From: VGKP01 sp964578345
GTDB lineage: Archaea > Nanobdellota > Nanobdellia > Pacearchaeales > GW2011-AR1
Direction of reading: 5' to 3'
Assembly (NCBI GenBank): GCA_964578345.1
Contig: CAZOCP010000006.1
Location: 1-28,197, forward strand
Length of the DNA stretch: 28,197 bases
The translations under genes were made by a program, and so were the position numbers. This document shows positions 6,342 through 14,117 of this stretch, one piece after another (positions within the stretch are counted from its first letter, which is position 1; the number at the start of each line of letters is the position of its first letter). The notes under the pieces were generated by a model, which was not told the origin of the DNA, made no database searches, and was given only the letters and a program-made list of their open reading frames with translations.

Positions 6342-7743
6342 TCTTGGAATAATCGGGGCGGGAAATATCTCCGATCTCCATTGTTCAGCTATCAAAAAGA
6401 CGAAATTGGGCAGCCTATATTCGGTGTTCGACATTGACAGAAAATCATCTGAAAAATTAAAATCTAACTTCAGCGAATTAGTCATCTTTGACTCTTTAGA
6501 AGAAATGATTGATGATGACAAAATAGATGTATTTGTTGTTCTCATACCCCCTAAAAAGCACTTTGAGGTAATAATGAAACTATCAGAAAAAACTGACAAA
6601 CCTATTTTTTGTGAGAAACCTCTCGTTCTCAATGAATATCATTTAAAAAAAGTCATAGATCTAGCTGATCAGGGTAAAAGAATATTTGTTGGGCAAAGTT
6701 ATAGGTTTTTTAATCACATTATTAAAGCGAAAGAATATTTTTTAAAAAATATTGATGATCTAAGATACTTTGAGATCCGATTCAGAAAACATATTCATAA
6801 AGTTAGACCTCTAGAGAGTTGGAGGTCGCGATATGAAGATTATGTAATCGTTGATAATGGAATTCACATTATTGATCTATTGTCTTATCTTACTGGAAAG
6901 AAGGTAGAAAAAATATACTGCCAAGCAGATAATACTTCTGGAGTCATAGATGGATTTGACACTAGTTTTATTAATTTAGAGCTATCGGGGGGGATAAAGG
7001 GAGTAATCATATTAGAACATAATAATATTATCTCAAATACGCTTTATGAAGGCAAACATTATTACAGATTTAATAATAAAACCCTCACTCTTGATGAAAC
7101 CGGATTAATTGAATACATTGACAATACAAAAGAAGCAATTGAGAAGAATATTCTAATTGAGGCCCCAATTACGGAGAATTGGTTAGATTCATTTACAAGG
7201 ATGTGGAATTCCTTTTTTGAAAGTATGCGGTCTGGAAAAGAAATGGAGGTCGATCCTAAAAGTGTTAAGAATTCGATTGAAGGTGTGTTAATGGCAATCA
7301 AATCTGCCAGGGAAGGTAGAATTAGCACAGCAGGACAAAGTTATAGCAAGAATGGCATTTATGGAGAGCTTATAGAGTCTGGAAAAATTGGTTCACTTGA
7401 CAAAATAATAGATTTAAAGGAATTTAGAATTAAAGAAATTCCTGAAACGGATAGAATTCGTATATACCTCAAATTCATACTTGAAGTTGCAAACCCTCAT
7501 AATCTAAAGGTTTCCACTCTGATCCGCGAGTTTTATTTACTTGAGAAGGCATTAGGTAGGGAATATAGTAAAAAATTTCTTACTAAAGAATTAAGTGGAA
7601 AACGGTATAGTTCAATGTCTAGCTATGATCATTATAAAGTAATAGTCTTCAATGGACTAAAAGCGCTAGGAATAACGCAGAAAGAGGATACTATTTTAAA
7701 TAAAGATCAACTTAAAAAACTATCTGAGATAATATGGCACTAA
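6322..7743 (+). CDS. Gfo/Idh/MocA-family oxidoreductase with C-terminal extension
   Basis: The start is taken at ATG 6322, preceded by GGAG at 6311-6314 with a usual spacing; this gives 473 residues. Residues 8-16 read LGIIGAGNI (NAD(P)-binding Rossmann motif), and FCEKPLV near residue 100 is the EKP signature. DNGIHIIDLL near 180 matches the substrate-domain His motif. Family members oxidise or epimerise sugars, inositols or sugar nucleotides. The canonical fold ends near residue 345; about 125 extra residues follow, unlike known short forms. The extension is helical and charged, with no motif I recognise. Nearby ligase, epimerase and methyltransferase genes suggest a former sugar-modification cluster. 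Confidence 0.8.
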   Translation: MIKEKYNLGIIGAGNISDLHCSAIKKTKLGSLYSVFDIDRKSSEKLKSNFSELVIFDSLEEMIDDDKIDVFVVLIPPKKHFEVIMKLSEKTDKPIFCEKPLVLNEYHLKKVIDLADQGKRIFVGQSYRFFNHIIKAKEYFLKNIDDLRYFEIRFRKHIHKVRPLESWRSRYEDYVIVDNGIHIIDLLSYLTGKKVEKIYCQADNTSGVIDGFDTSFINLELSGGIKGVIILEHNNIISNTLYEGKHYYRFNNKTLTLDETGLIEYIDNTKEAIEKNILIEAPITENWLDSFTRMWNSFFESMRSGKEMEVDPKSVKNSIEGVLMAIKSAREGRISTAGQSYSKNGIYGELIESGKIGSLDKIIDLKEFRIKEIPETDRIRIYLKFILEVANPHNLKVSTLIREFYLLEKALGREYSKKFLTKELSGKRYSSMSSYDHYKVIVFNGLKALGITQKEDTILNKDQLKKLSEIIWH

Positions 7744-7839
7744 ATTTGGAAACGGAAGAATTCTAATGGTGGATTGATGTGGCAAATTTATTTTATTTTT
7801 AAGATATTGCTCGTCTATAAGTGTTTTTTCATCTTCCAT
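7720..7839 (-). other. Possible small ORF or gene-start remnant
   Basis: On the minus strand ATG 7839 opens 39 codons (MEDEKTLIDEQYLKNKINLP at the start) that run antisense into the dehydrogenase end. The first 30 residues look like a real protein start, the rest less so. It may be the stub of a lost gene; no family is recognised. Confidence 0.25.
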
Positions 7840-7846
7840 AATAAAA

Positions 7847-8617
7847 TTATATTTTCAAACTATGTAATAATACATTTTTTATGAAATTTTCTTGCCTTAT
7901 TACATGATTTCTGCCCGCAAAAAAGATAACTCTATCAAATCTTTTTATATTTGTCTCTATTGTTTCTAACATATTATTATCTCTTATTTCGCTTATTTTT
8001 CTTGAGATTTTATTTAAAATACATTTTTCTTTTACAGGAATTGGATATATATTATCTTTAGAATTCATTTCATCTAAAGGCTTACCATACATAATTTTCA
8101 AATATTCGTTTGTTTTTGTAAGAATTTTCTCGTTCTCATTAACATTTTCTTTTGTTAATTCTTCCAAAAAAATATCAATTGGAGCTAATTTCTCTTTCTT
8201 TGATCTTGCATGAACTTGATATAAAAGTAAGGTAATTAAGATATCATCTTCAGAAAATTTATTCTTCGGCAAGAACATCATAGTCTCGCGAATTTTTAAA
8301 TCGCCACCGATAACCATTGCTTTATTTTCTAAAAGAGCACATATAATTTCTCTTTCGTCTCGTGTACTATGAATATTATTTTTCAATGATTTGACAAAAT
8401 CTTCTGTTGCTTCAAGAATAACACATTGAGGATTAAAATCTATTAAAATTTCTTTAAGTTTATTAAACTGAATGTGAGATGCATCTTTTGTATGATGCAA
8501 ACCAAAGCAAATTAATTCTTTGGTACCAAATTTAATATTATACCAATATAGAAATGGTTTACTTCTAACTAAATCTATTTCTTCTTGAATTGTCGGCAAA
8601 ATAAATTTTTGTACCAT
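7847..8617 (-). CDS. TraB/TIKI-superfamily-like protein
   Basis: This 256-residue protein has motifs in the order of the TIKI/TraB/ChaN/EreA superfamily: an early GLHH (residues 39-42) after a beta strand, PQCVILEATED with a conserved Glu at 69, and a late FFAGRNHVIRQ with a His near 236. Members include metalloproteases, haem-uptake proteins and erythromycin esterases; which activity applies is not visible. There is no signal peptide or membrane segment, so it is cytoplasmic. Its ATG overlaps the stop of a 41-codon ORF by one base (TAATG), so it is the last gene of a tightly coupled set starting at 8967. Confidence 0.4.
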   Translation of the reverse strand: MVQKFILPTIQEEIDLVRSKPFLYWYNIKFGTKELICFGLHHTKDASHIQFNKLKEILIDFNPQCVILEATEDFVKSLKNNIHSTRDEREIICALLENKAMVIGGDLKIRETMMFLPKNKFSEDDILITLLLYQVHARSKKEKLAPIDIFLEELTKENVNENEKILTKTNEYLKIMYGKPLDEMNSKDNIYPIPVKEKCILNKISRKISEIRDNNMLETIETNIKRFDRVIFFAGRNHVIRQENFIKNVLLHSLKI

Positions 8618-8742
8618 TATCTTAATTGCAATCCAACCTTTTTAGATAATGTATTTTTTAGTCCCAAGTTATGTAAATCTTTATCAATCTCCGCAAACAA
8701 AGCTCCTCTGACTTCACAGCAATAATAAGAAGGGTTCATCAT
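8617..8742 (-). CDS. 41-residue coupled small protein
   Basis: ATG 8742 opens a 41-codon frame (MMNPSYYCCEVRGALFAEID at the start) ending at a TAA that shares its last A with the ATG of the TraB/TIKI-like gene. Its own start overlaps the preceding mini-ORF by ATGA. The exact one-base and four-base overlaps on both sides support a translated frame. Two adjacent Cys and an amphipathic helix are visible; no family is recognised. Confidence 0.5.
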   Translation of the reverse strand: MMNPSYYCCEVRGALFAEIDKDLHNLGLKNTLSKKVGLQLR

Positions 8743-8783
8743 GTCGCCAGTTTGCTGTTCTCAGTTGGCTTTCTTTCATCCAT
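8739..8783 (-). CDS. 14-residue mini-ORF with consensus ribosome binding site
   Basis: ATG 8783 opens a 14-codon frame (MDERKPTENSKLAT) preceded at 8-nt spacing by GGAGGTGA, the best Shine-Dalgarno site in the window. It starts 8 bp inside the end of the Cys/His protein gene and ends with an ATGA overlap to the next small ORF. It may be a leader peptide that delivers ribosomes to the downstream genes rather than a functional protein. Confidence 0.4.
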   Translation of the reverse strand: MDERKPTENSKLAT

Positions 8784-8967
8784 TTCGGATTTCACCTCCT
8801 TTTAATTTTCTTGTTCTGTTGAAAAATGGCTTGAACTCATTGTGCCCAGTTAATACTTTGTGAAATACACAAGTTTTAGGATGCATTATTTTACTGCAAA
8901 TCTTACACATATCTTTTTCCTCATAATTTAATTTTTTAGTTTTTTGAAAATTCATGAATCTCTTCAT
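8776..8967 (-). CDS. Small Cys/His (putative zinc-binding) protein
   Basis: From ATG 8967 the protein has 63 residues with MCKICSKIMHPKTCVFHK in the middle: a CxxC followed by His, Cys and His spaced like zinc-finger ligands, then TGHNEF. A basic N- and C-terminus suggests nucleic-acid binding. ATG 8967 is preferred to ATG 8979 because the minus-strand TATA (8987-8998) is centred 25 bp from it. Its stop overlaps the 14-codon ORF and its end contains the GGAGGTGA site used by that ORF. No family is recognised; a regulator of the downstream genes is possible. Confidence 0.55.
   Translation of the reverse strand: MKRFMNFQKTKKLNYEEKDMCKICSKIMHPKTCVFHKVLTGHNEFKPFFNRTRKLKGGEIRNG
8792..8799 (-). 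promoter_or_regulatory. Consensus ribosome binding site
   Basis: On the minus strand the site reads GGAGGTGA, a full match to the archaeal anti-Shine-Dalgarno, 8 nt before ATG 8783. It lies inside the coding end of the Cys/His protein gene. Confidence 0.75.
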
Positions 8968-8986
8968 TTTATTAAGCATTCTTCTT

Positions 8987-8998
8987 ATATATATTTAA
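8987..8998 (-). promoter_or_regulatory. TATA box of the Cys/His protein operon
   Basis: On the minus strand the box reads TTAAATATATAT and is centred 25 bp before ATG 8967. It forms a divergent promoter pair with the box at 9007-9015. Confidence 0.5.
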
Positions 8999-9006
8999 CC
9001 AATATA

Positions 9007-9015
9007 TTTTTATAC
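9007..9015 (+). promoter_or_regulatory. TATA box of the AbrB-PhoU gene
   Basis: TTTTATACT is centred 25 bp before ATG 9036, fitting a leaderless transcript divergent from the operon on the other strand. Confidence 0.55.
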
Positions 9016-9035
9016 TAGTATATGTTGTATATATT

Positions 9036-9992
9036 ATGGACAAAAGAAAGCTTGTCAAGTCAGGAGCCTCAAGTTTTAACCTGGCATTACCTATAGAGTG
9101 GGTCAGGAAGAATAAGCTTGGGAAGGGAAGTGAAGTTTCTATTGATGAAAATGAGACTGGTGATCTTGTGCTTAGTGTTGATAGATATCTAAATGCAGCA
9201 CAACAGAGCCACCATACAATTAGAGTAACCTCAGAGAACGCTAAAACTCTATATTGGGAAATCTTAAGAGCTTATTTGCGCAACTATGCCATTATAAACT
9301 TAGAAGGAAAAAATGTCTCTTCTATAGCTGCTTCAGCCATACAAAATCTTAGAACCTTTATAGGATTAGATATTATCGAGCAAACTAAAGATCTTATTGT
9401 ACTAAAAAATTTTTCAGCCAGAGATACAGAAATGTCTCCGTATAGCTTAGTAAAAAAAATGGATACAGGCATCAGAGCCATGATTGAAATTATTCAGAAA
9501 TTTTTATCTAAAGGGTTTTCTCACGATGATGTTCTTGAAATACAATCACAACATGAATATAATGAGCGCGTTTACTTATTTGCACTAAAAATTATTAACA
9601 ATGTTGTAGACACTCCGGCGCTTATGCGTGTCTTCAGAACAGATTATAGGCAACTGACCAGAGAGCACGAATTATTAAGTTCATTAAGACAGATTTCTTT
9701 TCACTTTGCTCAAATAGGAAAATTGCTTCTATTTATTGAACACGGTAGTAAAGCTGGAAAGGTGCTCGATGAGATGTTCGAAACATTATATCAAAAATAT
9801 CGTACTGTAATCACTTTGCCAAAAAGTCCTCTTTCAAAAGAGACTATCGAGATTCTTTATAAGTCAAAGGAGCACATAATGCGCTGGGAATCTCAAATGA
9901 AGCAACTAAAAGTTCAACCATTGTTAGAATTATTTATCCACGGAATTAGTATAAATAATGGGCTTGATCAGCTAGGATTAGAACTTATCTAG
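9036..9992 (+). CDS. AbrB-PhoU phosphate-uptake regulator family protein
   Basis: This 318-residue protein has an N-terminal AbrB/SpoVT-type DNA-binding domain (DKRKLVKSGASSFNLALPIEWVRKNKLGKG, given here only as residues 2-31, ending in the turn GSEVSID) and two helical PhoU-like repeats (about 110-210 and 215-318) with LVKKMDTGIRAMIE as a typical PhoU helix. Archaeal proteins with this architecture are regarded as transcription regulators responding to phosphate. There are no Pst transporter genes in the window, so the target is unknown. It converges on the threonine-synthase-like gene with a 4-bp overlap. Confidence 0.8.
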   Translation: MDKRKLVKSGASSFNLALPIEWVRKNKLGKGSEVSIDENETGDLVLSVDRYLNAAQQSHHTIRVTSENAKTLYWEILRAYLRNYAIINLEGKNVSSIAASAIQNLRTFIGLDIIEQTKDLIVLKNFSARDTEMSPYSLVKKMDTGIRAMIEIIQKFLSKGFSHDDVLEIQSQHEYNERVYLFALKIINNVVDTPALMRVFRTDYRQLTREHELLSSLRQISFHFAQIGKLLLFIEHGSKAGKVLDEMFETLYQKYRTVITLPKSPLSKETIEILYKSKEHIMRWESQMKQLKVQPLLELFIHGISINNGLDQLGLELI

Positions 9993-11023
9993 CCATTTTT
10001 CTCGGGCCATTTAGTCTTGCCAGTATTTACTATAAGTATCTTCTTATCTTTTGGTATTTTCCCCCTCATCTGCAGAAGCAATGCTAATCCTGCAATTCCG
10101 GATGGCTCACACCCTATATTATTGTCTTTCGCAATCTTCATAGCTTCGTCAATATATTTTTCATGAACGACATATACATTTGACTCGAGTCCGCACGAAC
10201 CTTCTAGTTTGTATATTCTAATCCACTGCTCATCAAAATGTACAAAGGGCAAGTGCGGAGAATATAATTTATCTGCCTTGCTTTTTGGGTCATTTATGGT
10301 CGCACCCATAAAATTACAATTCTTGATTATCTGCACATCACCTGAAAATCTTGGATCGTGAATTCCTGAAAGGGATTCCTTTTTATTAAGATTAAGCAAG
10401 TTTTCATAAAGGTTTCCAGTTCCAAAGGGAACGAAGCAATAATCAGGAGAGCTATTTAATATTTCATAGCACAACCAGTCATAATAACGTGTTGTTGGAT
10501 CTAGAGCAGCGTTTGAAGTGATGTCCAAACCCAATAGATTATGACTAATCTCAAGAATTTCTTTCCAGTGGAATGGCTTTCTTGACAGATCTGTTCTGTA
10601 AACTTCGCATCCAATAGACTCAAGTATATGCACAATTTGTTCATCTAGATGAATATCTACAAGGCATTTTAGATTAGGCAATCCATACTTGCGCAGCATA
10701 GTCTGAATAGCAAATCCTGCTGATCCAGATGTAATAATCGACATTTGAGGAAGTTTGTCTTTAGTTAGTCCGTCTTTTTTGGCGAGCAAGAAATCTCTAT
10801 AAGTAACTACCATCTCCCAAGCCATTCTATCTTTATGCGTCCCGGTAGGATTTTTGCTCTCGTCTTTAAGCCAGACATTAGTAAATCCAGGAACATTTAT
10901 TTTGATAGTAGGTGTTGCAGGAAAAGATGGATTCTCTGGAGGAAACTCTGGTTTTAAAGGATCGTTCTCCGATGCCACGCGAATTGAATATAGTATCTTG
11001 CTTTCCTTTTCTGTCAGATTCAT
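9989..11023 (-). CDS. Threonine-synthase-like PLP enzyme (fold type II)
   Basis: This 344-residue enzyme has KDESKNPTGTHKDRM (residues 53-67), where Lys64 is the PLP-binding lysine. TSGSAGFA takes the place of the SSGN phosphate-cap loop, GTGNLYENLL is a variant of the glycine-rich PLP-phosphate loop, and EPSGIAGLA closes the fold. These fit the threonine synthase/cysteate synthase group rather than cysteine synthase. There are no homoserine-pathway neighbours, so the substrate is not certain. The canonical SxGN asparagine is replaced (GSAG), which could shift specificity. A TATA box about 25 bp upstream supports a leaderless start. Confidence 0.75.
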   Translation of the reverse strand: MNLTEKESKILYSIRVASENDPLKPEFPPENPSFPATPTIKINVPGFTNVWLKDESKNPTGTHKDRMAWEMVVTYRDFLLAKKDGLTKDKLPQMSIITSGSAGFAIQTMLRKYGLPNLKCLVDIHLDEQIVHILESIGCEVYRTDLSRKPFHWKEILEISHNLLGLDITSNAALDPTTRYYDWLCYEILNSSPDYCFVPFGTGNLYENLLNLNKKESLSGIHDPRFSGDVQIIKNCNFMGATINDPKSKADKLYSPHLPFVHFDEQWIRIYKLEGSCGLESNVYVVHEKYIDEAMKIAKDNNIGCEPSGIAGLALLLQMRGKIPKDKKILIVNTGKTKWPEKNG

Positions 11024-11040
11024 AAAAATTAGAGAAGATG

Positions 11041-11053
11041 TTATAATTTAAAT
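11041..11053 (-). promoter_or_regulatory. TATA box of the threonine-synthase-like gene
   Basis: On the minus strand the box reads ATTTAAATTATAA and lies about 25 bp before ATG 11023. Confidence 0.55.
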
Positions 11054-11164
11054 CTTTCTTCGATGAAAGAGAATCAATAAGTGAAAGTTCTTTGGAAGTA
11101 TTGAAAGAAAATCCGGTCATCATACATTTTTTCTTGGATATGTTCAAGGAATTTTCCACAATAA

Positions 11165-11320
11165 GCAAGTTTAGATGTATATTTAGATGATATAAATGAT
11201 GATAACTACAATCATAGAGGAATTATATTAACTCCGCACCTAGCTGGAATTTACGGTGAAGCTTTGTATAATATTGTTCAATTTGTAAAAAGATCAATTA
11301 AAAATGCCTCAAGAGGATAG
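11165..11320 (+). pseudogene. D-2-hydroxyacid dehydrogenase C-terminal remnant
   Basis: A frame open from 11165 to the TAG at 11318-11320 reads ASLDVYLDDINDDNYNHRGI, then ILTPHLAGIYGEALYNIVQF and a basic tail. ASLDVY and ILTPHLAG are the classic end of D-isomer-specific 2-hydroxyacid dehydrogenases (ALDVFxxEP...NVxLTPHIAG, with the catalytic His). The roughly 250 preceding residues and any start are absent. A coding-like stretch just upstream in another frame (around 11065-11130) may be an even more decayed part. The end overlaps the convergent transglutaminase-like gene by 12 bp. Confidence 0.75.
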
Positions 11321-11803
11321 ATATTTATTTAACTCTTCAACAAATTTTAATGCTTCTTCTTTAATAATTTTTTTCTTCTTAATGTAATCTCCTTCTTGGT
11401 AAAATCTTAACTTACCTTCTGTAACTTGTTTTGTATCTTTTCTCCCGCCCCAATTGTTAGTAATGGGAAACCCTTTTTTTTCAAGTTCTGAGTTCCAGGT
11501 ACAATCAACATTTGTCCATTTATTGTTGATCTTTACTAAAAGAGAATCGTGTAGAAAAATTGTTCCAGATCTTTTTAGAATATCTAAGATATACTTTGGA
11601 ATGGGTAAATCACGCCAATTAAATTCCACCTTCAATTTTTTAACTTTATATCCATCTTTACTAAGAAGGTAGTAAAGTAATTCTGATTTATGTCTACAGT
11701 CTCCATAGGGGATATCTGGATTAATTAACTTACTATCAAATTTACATACCTTGTATGGAATCCTCTGAACTTGTTCAAATAATTTCACAATTTTGTTTTT
11801 CAT
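11309..11803 (-). CDS. Transglutaminase-like (cysteine-protease fold) protein
   Basis: This 164-residue protein shows the Cys-His-Asp triad of the transglutaminase-like superfamily in order: GDCRHKSELLYYLL with Cys36 at the helix start, TIFLHDSLLVKI with His85 and NNKWTNVDCTWN with Asp100. It has no signal peptide or membrane segment. Many archaeal members are predicted peptidases of unknown target. It is divergent from the Nudix gene and shares a single TATA box with it. Confidence 0.75.
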   Translation of the reverse strand: MKNKIVKLFEQVQRIPYKVCKFDSKLINPDIPYGDCRHKSELLYYLLSKDGYKVKKLKVEFNWRDLPIPKYILDILKRSGTIFLHDSLLVKINNKWTNVDCTWNSELEKKGFPITNNWGGRKDTKQVTEGKLRFYQEGDYIKKKKIIKEEALKFVEELNKYLSS

Positions 11804-11824
11804 TAAACCTTAAGATATAACAAT

Positions 11825-11834
11825 ATTTATAAAT
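11825..11834. promoter_or_regulatory. Palindromic TATA box shared by two divergent genes
   Basis: ATTTATAAAT is its own reverse complement. Its centre (11829.5) is 26.5 bp from the A of ATG 11856 on the plus strand and exactly 26.5 bp from the A of ATG 11803 on the minus strand. One TBP site could thus drive two leaderless genes in opposite directions. No second TATA box as good as this is seen in the 52-bp gap. Confidence 0.75.
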
Positions 11835-11855
11835 TAATCTTTTAAGTTTAGATAT

Positions 11856-12245
11856 ATGGACAAACAAGTTAAAGTAATTATTGAAAAGGACGGGAAATAT
11901 CTCCTTATCAGAAGAGATGATGATGAGAAAAAAGGACACAGAGGTAATTGGGAATGTCCTGGTGGCAAGCTTGAAAAAGAAGAGTCTTTTGAAGAGGCAG
12001 CTATTCGTGAAGTAAAAGAAGAAACAAATCTGAACATTATTTTAAAAAAGGTTGTTAAAAAGATAGAAAAAGAAAATGAAGTACGCGCTGTTGTTTTTCT
12101 AGCAAAACCAAAGAATGCTAATCTGAAAATTTCTAAAGAGCATAATGATTTTGGGTGGTTTACATATGAAGAATTGAAAAATCTGGAACCTATCACCTAT
12201 AAGGATTTTTTCTTAGAACTGATGGATCTATCACGTGAAAACTAA
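11856..12245 (+). CDS. Nudix hydrolase (MutT-like)
   Basis: This 129-residue protein contains a near-complete Nudix box at residues 37-59: G37-x5-E43-x7-R51-E52-V-x-E55-E56, followed by TNL. The final Gly of the consensus is Asn. GNWECPGGKLE just before it is typical of MutT/NUDT1-like enzymes that hydrolyse nucleoside triphosphates or related pyrophosphates. The substrate is not visible. The stop abuts the convergent ABC exporter gene with no spacer, so the two transcripts must overlap at their 3' ends. Confidence 0.9.
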   Translation: MDKQVKVIIEKDGKYLLIRRDDDEKKGHRGNWECPGGKLEKEESFEEAAIREVKEETNLNIILKKVVKKIEKENEVRAVVFLAKPKNANLKISKEHNDFGWFTYEELKNLEPITYKDFFLELMDLSREN

Positions 12246-14039
12246 CTAATTTCTTTTTCTCTGTTTTGTATGTAACGAGCGTACATTATTTTGTAATTTA
12301 TACAAACCATAAAATCTTTGTCTTTTTCTGATTAAATTATTAAATTTTCCTTCCTCTGTAATTGCGCCGTCTTCAATTACTATTATTTTATCGACATTTT
12401 TTAATGTAGAAAGTCTATGAGCTATCACTATAAGGGTTTTGTCAGACAATTCTTTTTCCAAATTTTCTTGTATATGGGTTTCAGTTTTACTATCCAAGTG
12501 AGATGTAGCTTCGTCTAAAATTAATAATGAACTATTTTTGTAAATCGCTCTTCCAATCCCAATTCTCTGTCTTTCTCCACCGCTAACTTTGTATCCTCTC
12601 TCTCCTAATAATGTGGACATTCCTTTAGGCAAACGATTGATCACCTCATTTAAAGCGGCAATTCTTATAGATTTATTCAGCAAATCTTTACTTTTCCGCA
12701 TTGAAGAAATTGCGATATTTTCAGCAAAAGTCATATCAAACATTTCTGAATCCTGCAACACTACTGTAATTATATTTGTAATGGCACTATGTTTAAAACT
12801 ATTAATATTTATTTTATCAATAAGGATTTCACCAGCTTTAACTTTGTACAATCCTAATAAAAGTTTAATCAAAGTTGATTTTCCACAACCCGATCTACCA
12901 ACAATACCTATTTTATCACCTCGTTTAATAATTAAGTTAAAGTTCTTGAGAACCTTCTTTTTACTATAATCAAAACTTACATTTCTAAATTCTATTTGTT
13001 TCCAATTTAAAGGAGATTCTAATAGGCCACTTGATTCTCTATCAAAAACATCTACTCCCAGAATAGTCATGAGTCTCCCGACCCCAGATTTTATCTCAAT
13101 AAAAAGGTCAACCATACTGCTCACGTTATTCAAAGAGGATCTTATTTTATCAAAATAAGCCGCAAATACTAGTATAGAACCAATAGTTATTGCCCCTATA
13201 GAAAAATCAATTCCCACCATCAATAAAAATAATGCATAACCAATTGCTGAAAACGTCTTTGTTATATTCATTTTCCAATTTCCTGTTTTCTTCATGTTTA
13301 GCCACATTTTGAAATATTCTTTTTCATGCTTTCTTGCGGATTCTTCAAATATACTACCCAAACCCAAGGCTTTTACTGAGAGAACATTTGAAGCAGATTC
13401 GTGTATCTTCCCGCTAACTTTTTCAGAAATCTTATTTAGTTCATTAATCCAATAACTTAGTCGCTTATTATAATAAAACTCAACTGATAAGAAAATTGTT
13501 ATATAGACAATACTAAATAGAGCATATTTCCATCCTAGAACAAAGAATATAGCAAGGCTTCCAAAGATCCCTACCAACACAGAAATAGATTCGTTATTAG
13601 TGAAATTTGAGAAAAAACTGTAAACATGATTGCTTCCTTGATTTATCTTTTGTATTTTCGAACCGCTGTCTTCTTTTTCATGCCATTCTAGCTCTAAATC
13701 CATTAATTTAGCCATTGAAATTTCTCTTACTCGTTGCCTTGTTTTTGCTCCAATAATACTATTATTTAACTTAGCATACATTCTAGTCCAGACCTGTAAT
13801 ATTCCTAAAACTCCGATAGCTGTAATGAAAAAATAAAATTGATTAAGTGGTTGACCTCTTTCATACTGTGTAAAGAAATCTATAGTTAATCCTAAGAAAT
13901 AAGCGATAGCAAAAGGTGCTAATTCTGATATTGCTCTTAAAGTTACAAAGAAAGAATAATTTAATCTATTTCCATTTAGAAAGCCCCACATATCTCTGAA
14001 AAATTCTTTCACTGGATACGGTTCTCTTTTTTTGTCCAT
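12246..14039 (-). CDS. ABC exporter, fused membrane and ATPase domains
   Basis: This 597-residue half-transporter has an N-terminal ABC type 1 membrane domain (about residues 25-320, six hydrophobic segments) and a C-terminal ATPase: Walker A GRSGCGKST near 385, Q-loop VVLQDSEMF, signature VSGGERQR near 490, Walker B LLILDEATS near 512 and the switch His in IAHRLS near 545. All catalytic residues are present. It resembles MsbA/lipid or multidrug exporters and should act as a homodimer in the cytoplasmic membrane. The substrate cannot be told. A minus-strand TATA (14069-14080) and a 13-bp dyad next to it suggest regulated expression. Confidence 0.9.
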   Translation of the reverse strand: MDKKREPYPVKEFFRDMWGFLNGNRLNYSFFVTLRAISELAPFAIAYFLGLTIDFFTQYERGQPLNQFYFFITAIGVLGILQVWTRMYAKLNNSIIGAKTRQRVREISMAKLMDLELEWHEKEDSGSKIQKINQGSNHVYSFFSNFTNNESISVLVGIFGSLAIFFVLGWKYALFSIVYITIFLSVEFYYNKRLSYWINELNKISEKVSGKIHESASNVLSVKALGLGSIFEESARKHEKEYFKMWLNMKKTGNWKMNITKTFSAIGYALFLLMVGIDFSIGAITIGSILVFAAYFDKIRSSLNNVSSMVDLFIEIKSGVGRLMTILGVDVFDRESSGLLESPLNWKQIEFRNVSFDYSKKKVLKNFNLIIKRGDKIGIVGRSGCGKSTLIKLLLGLYKVKAGEILIDKININSFKHSAITNIITVVLQDSEMFDMTFAENIAISSMRKSKDLLNKSIRIAALNEVINRLPKGMSTLLGERGYKVSGGERQRIGIGRAIYKNSSLLILDEATSHLDSKTETHIQENLEKELSDKTLIVIAHRLSTLKNVDKIIVIEDGAITEEGKFNNLIRKRQRFYGLYKLQNNVRSLHTKQRKRN

Positions 14040-14068
14040 TTTTACCTTATATTCTTTACCAAGACAAA

Positions 14069-14093
14069 TATATAAATGTTACTATGTAATAGT
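14069..14093 (-). promoter_or_regulatory. Promoter and dyad operator of the ABC exporter
   Basis: The minus strand has a TATA-like box within 14069-14080, about 34 bp from ATG 14039. Directly upstream is the dyad ACTAT-GTA-ATAGT (14081-14093), placed where the BRE would be. That position suits a repressor that blocks TFB binding; the operator role is inference. Confidence 0.45.
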
Positions 14094-14100
14094 TACTTAT

Positions 14101-14117
14101 ACCGAAAGATATATAAA
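14101..14117 (+). promoter_or_regulatory. Strong plus-strand BRE/TATA with no gene behind it
   Basis: ACCGAAAG-ATATATAAA resembles the transposase promoter at 26866-26882 (ACCGAAAGG-TTTAAATA) and is one of the best BRE/TATA pairs in the window. Transcription would start near 14140 and run antisense to the small membrane protein gene. No open frame of note follows on the plus strand. Confidence 0.45.

Noticed and set aside
10878..11168. 96-codon minus frame upstream of the threonine-synthase-like gene
   Set aside because: More than half overlaps that gene out of frame, and the TATA box for its ATG lies inside. The outer part (KKKCMMTGFSFNTSKEL) might be a remnant, but I could not place it in a family.
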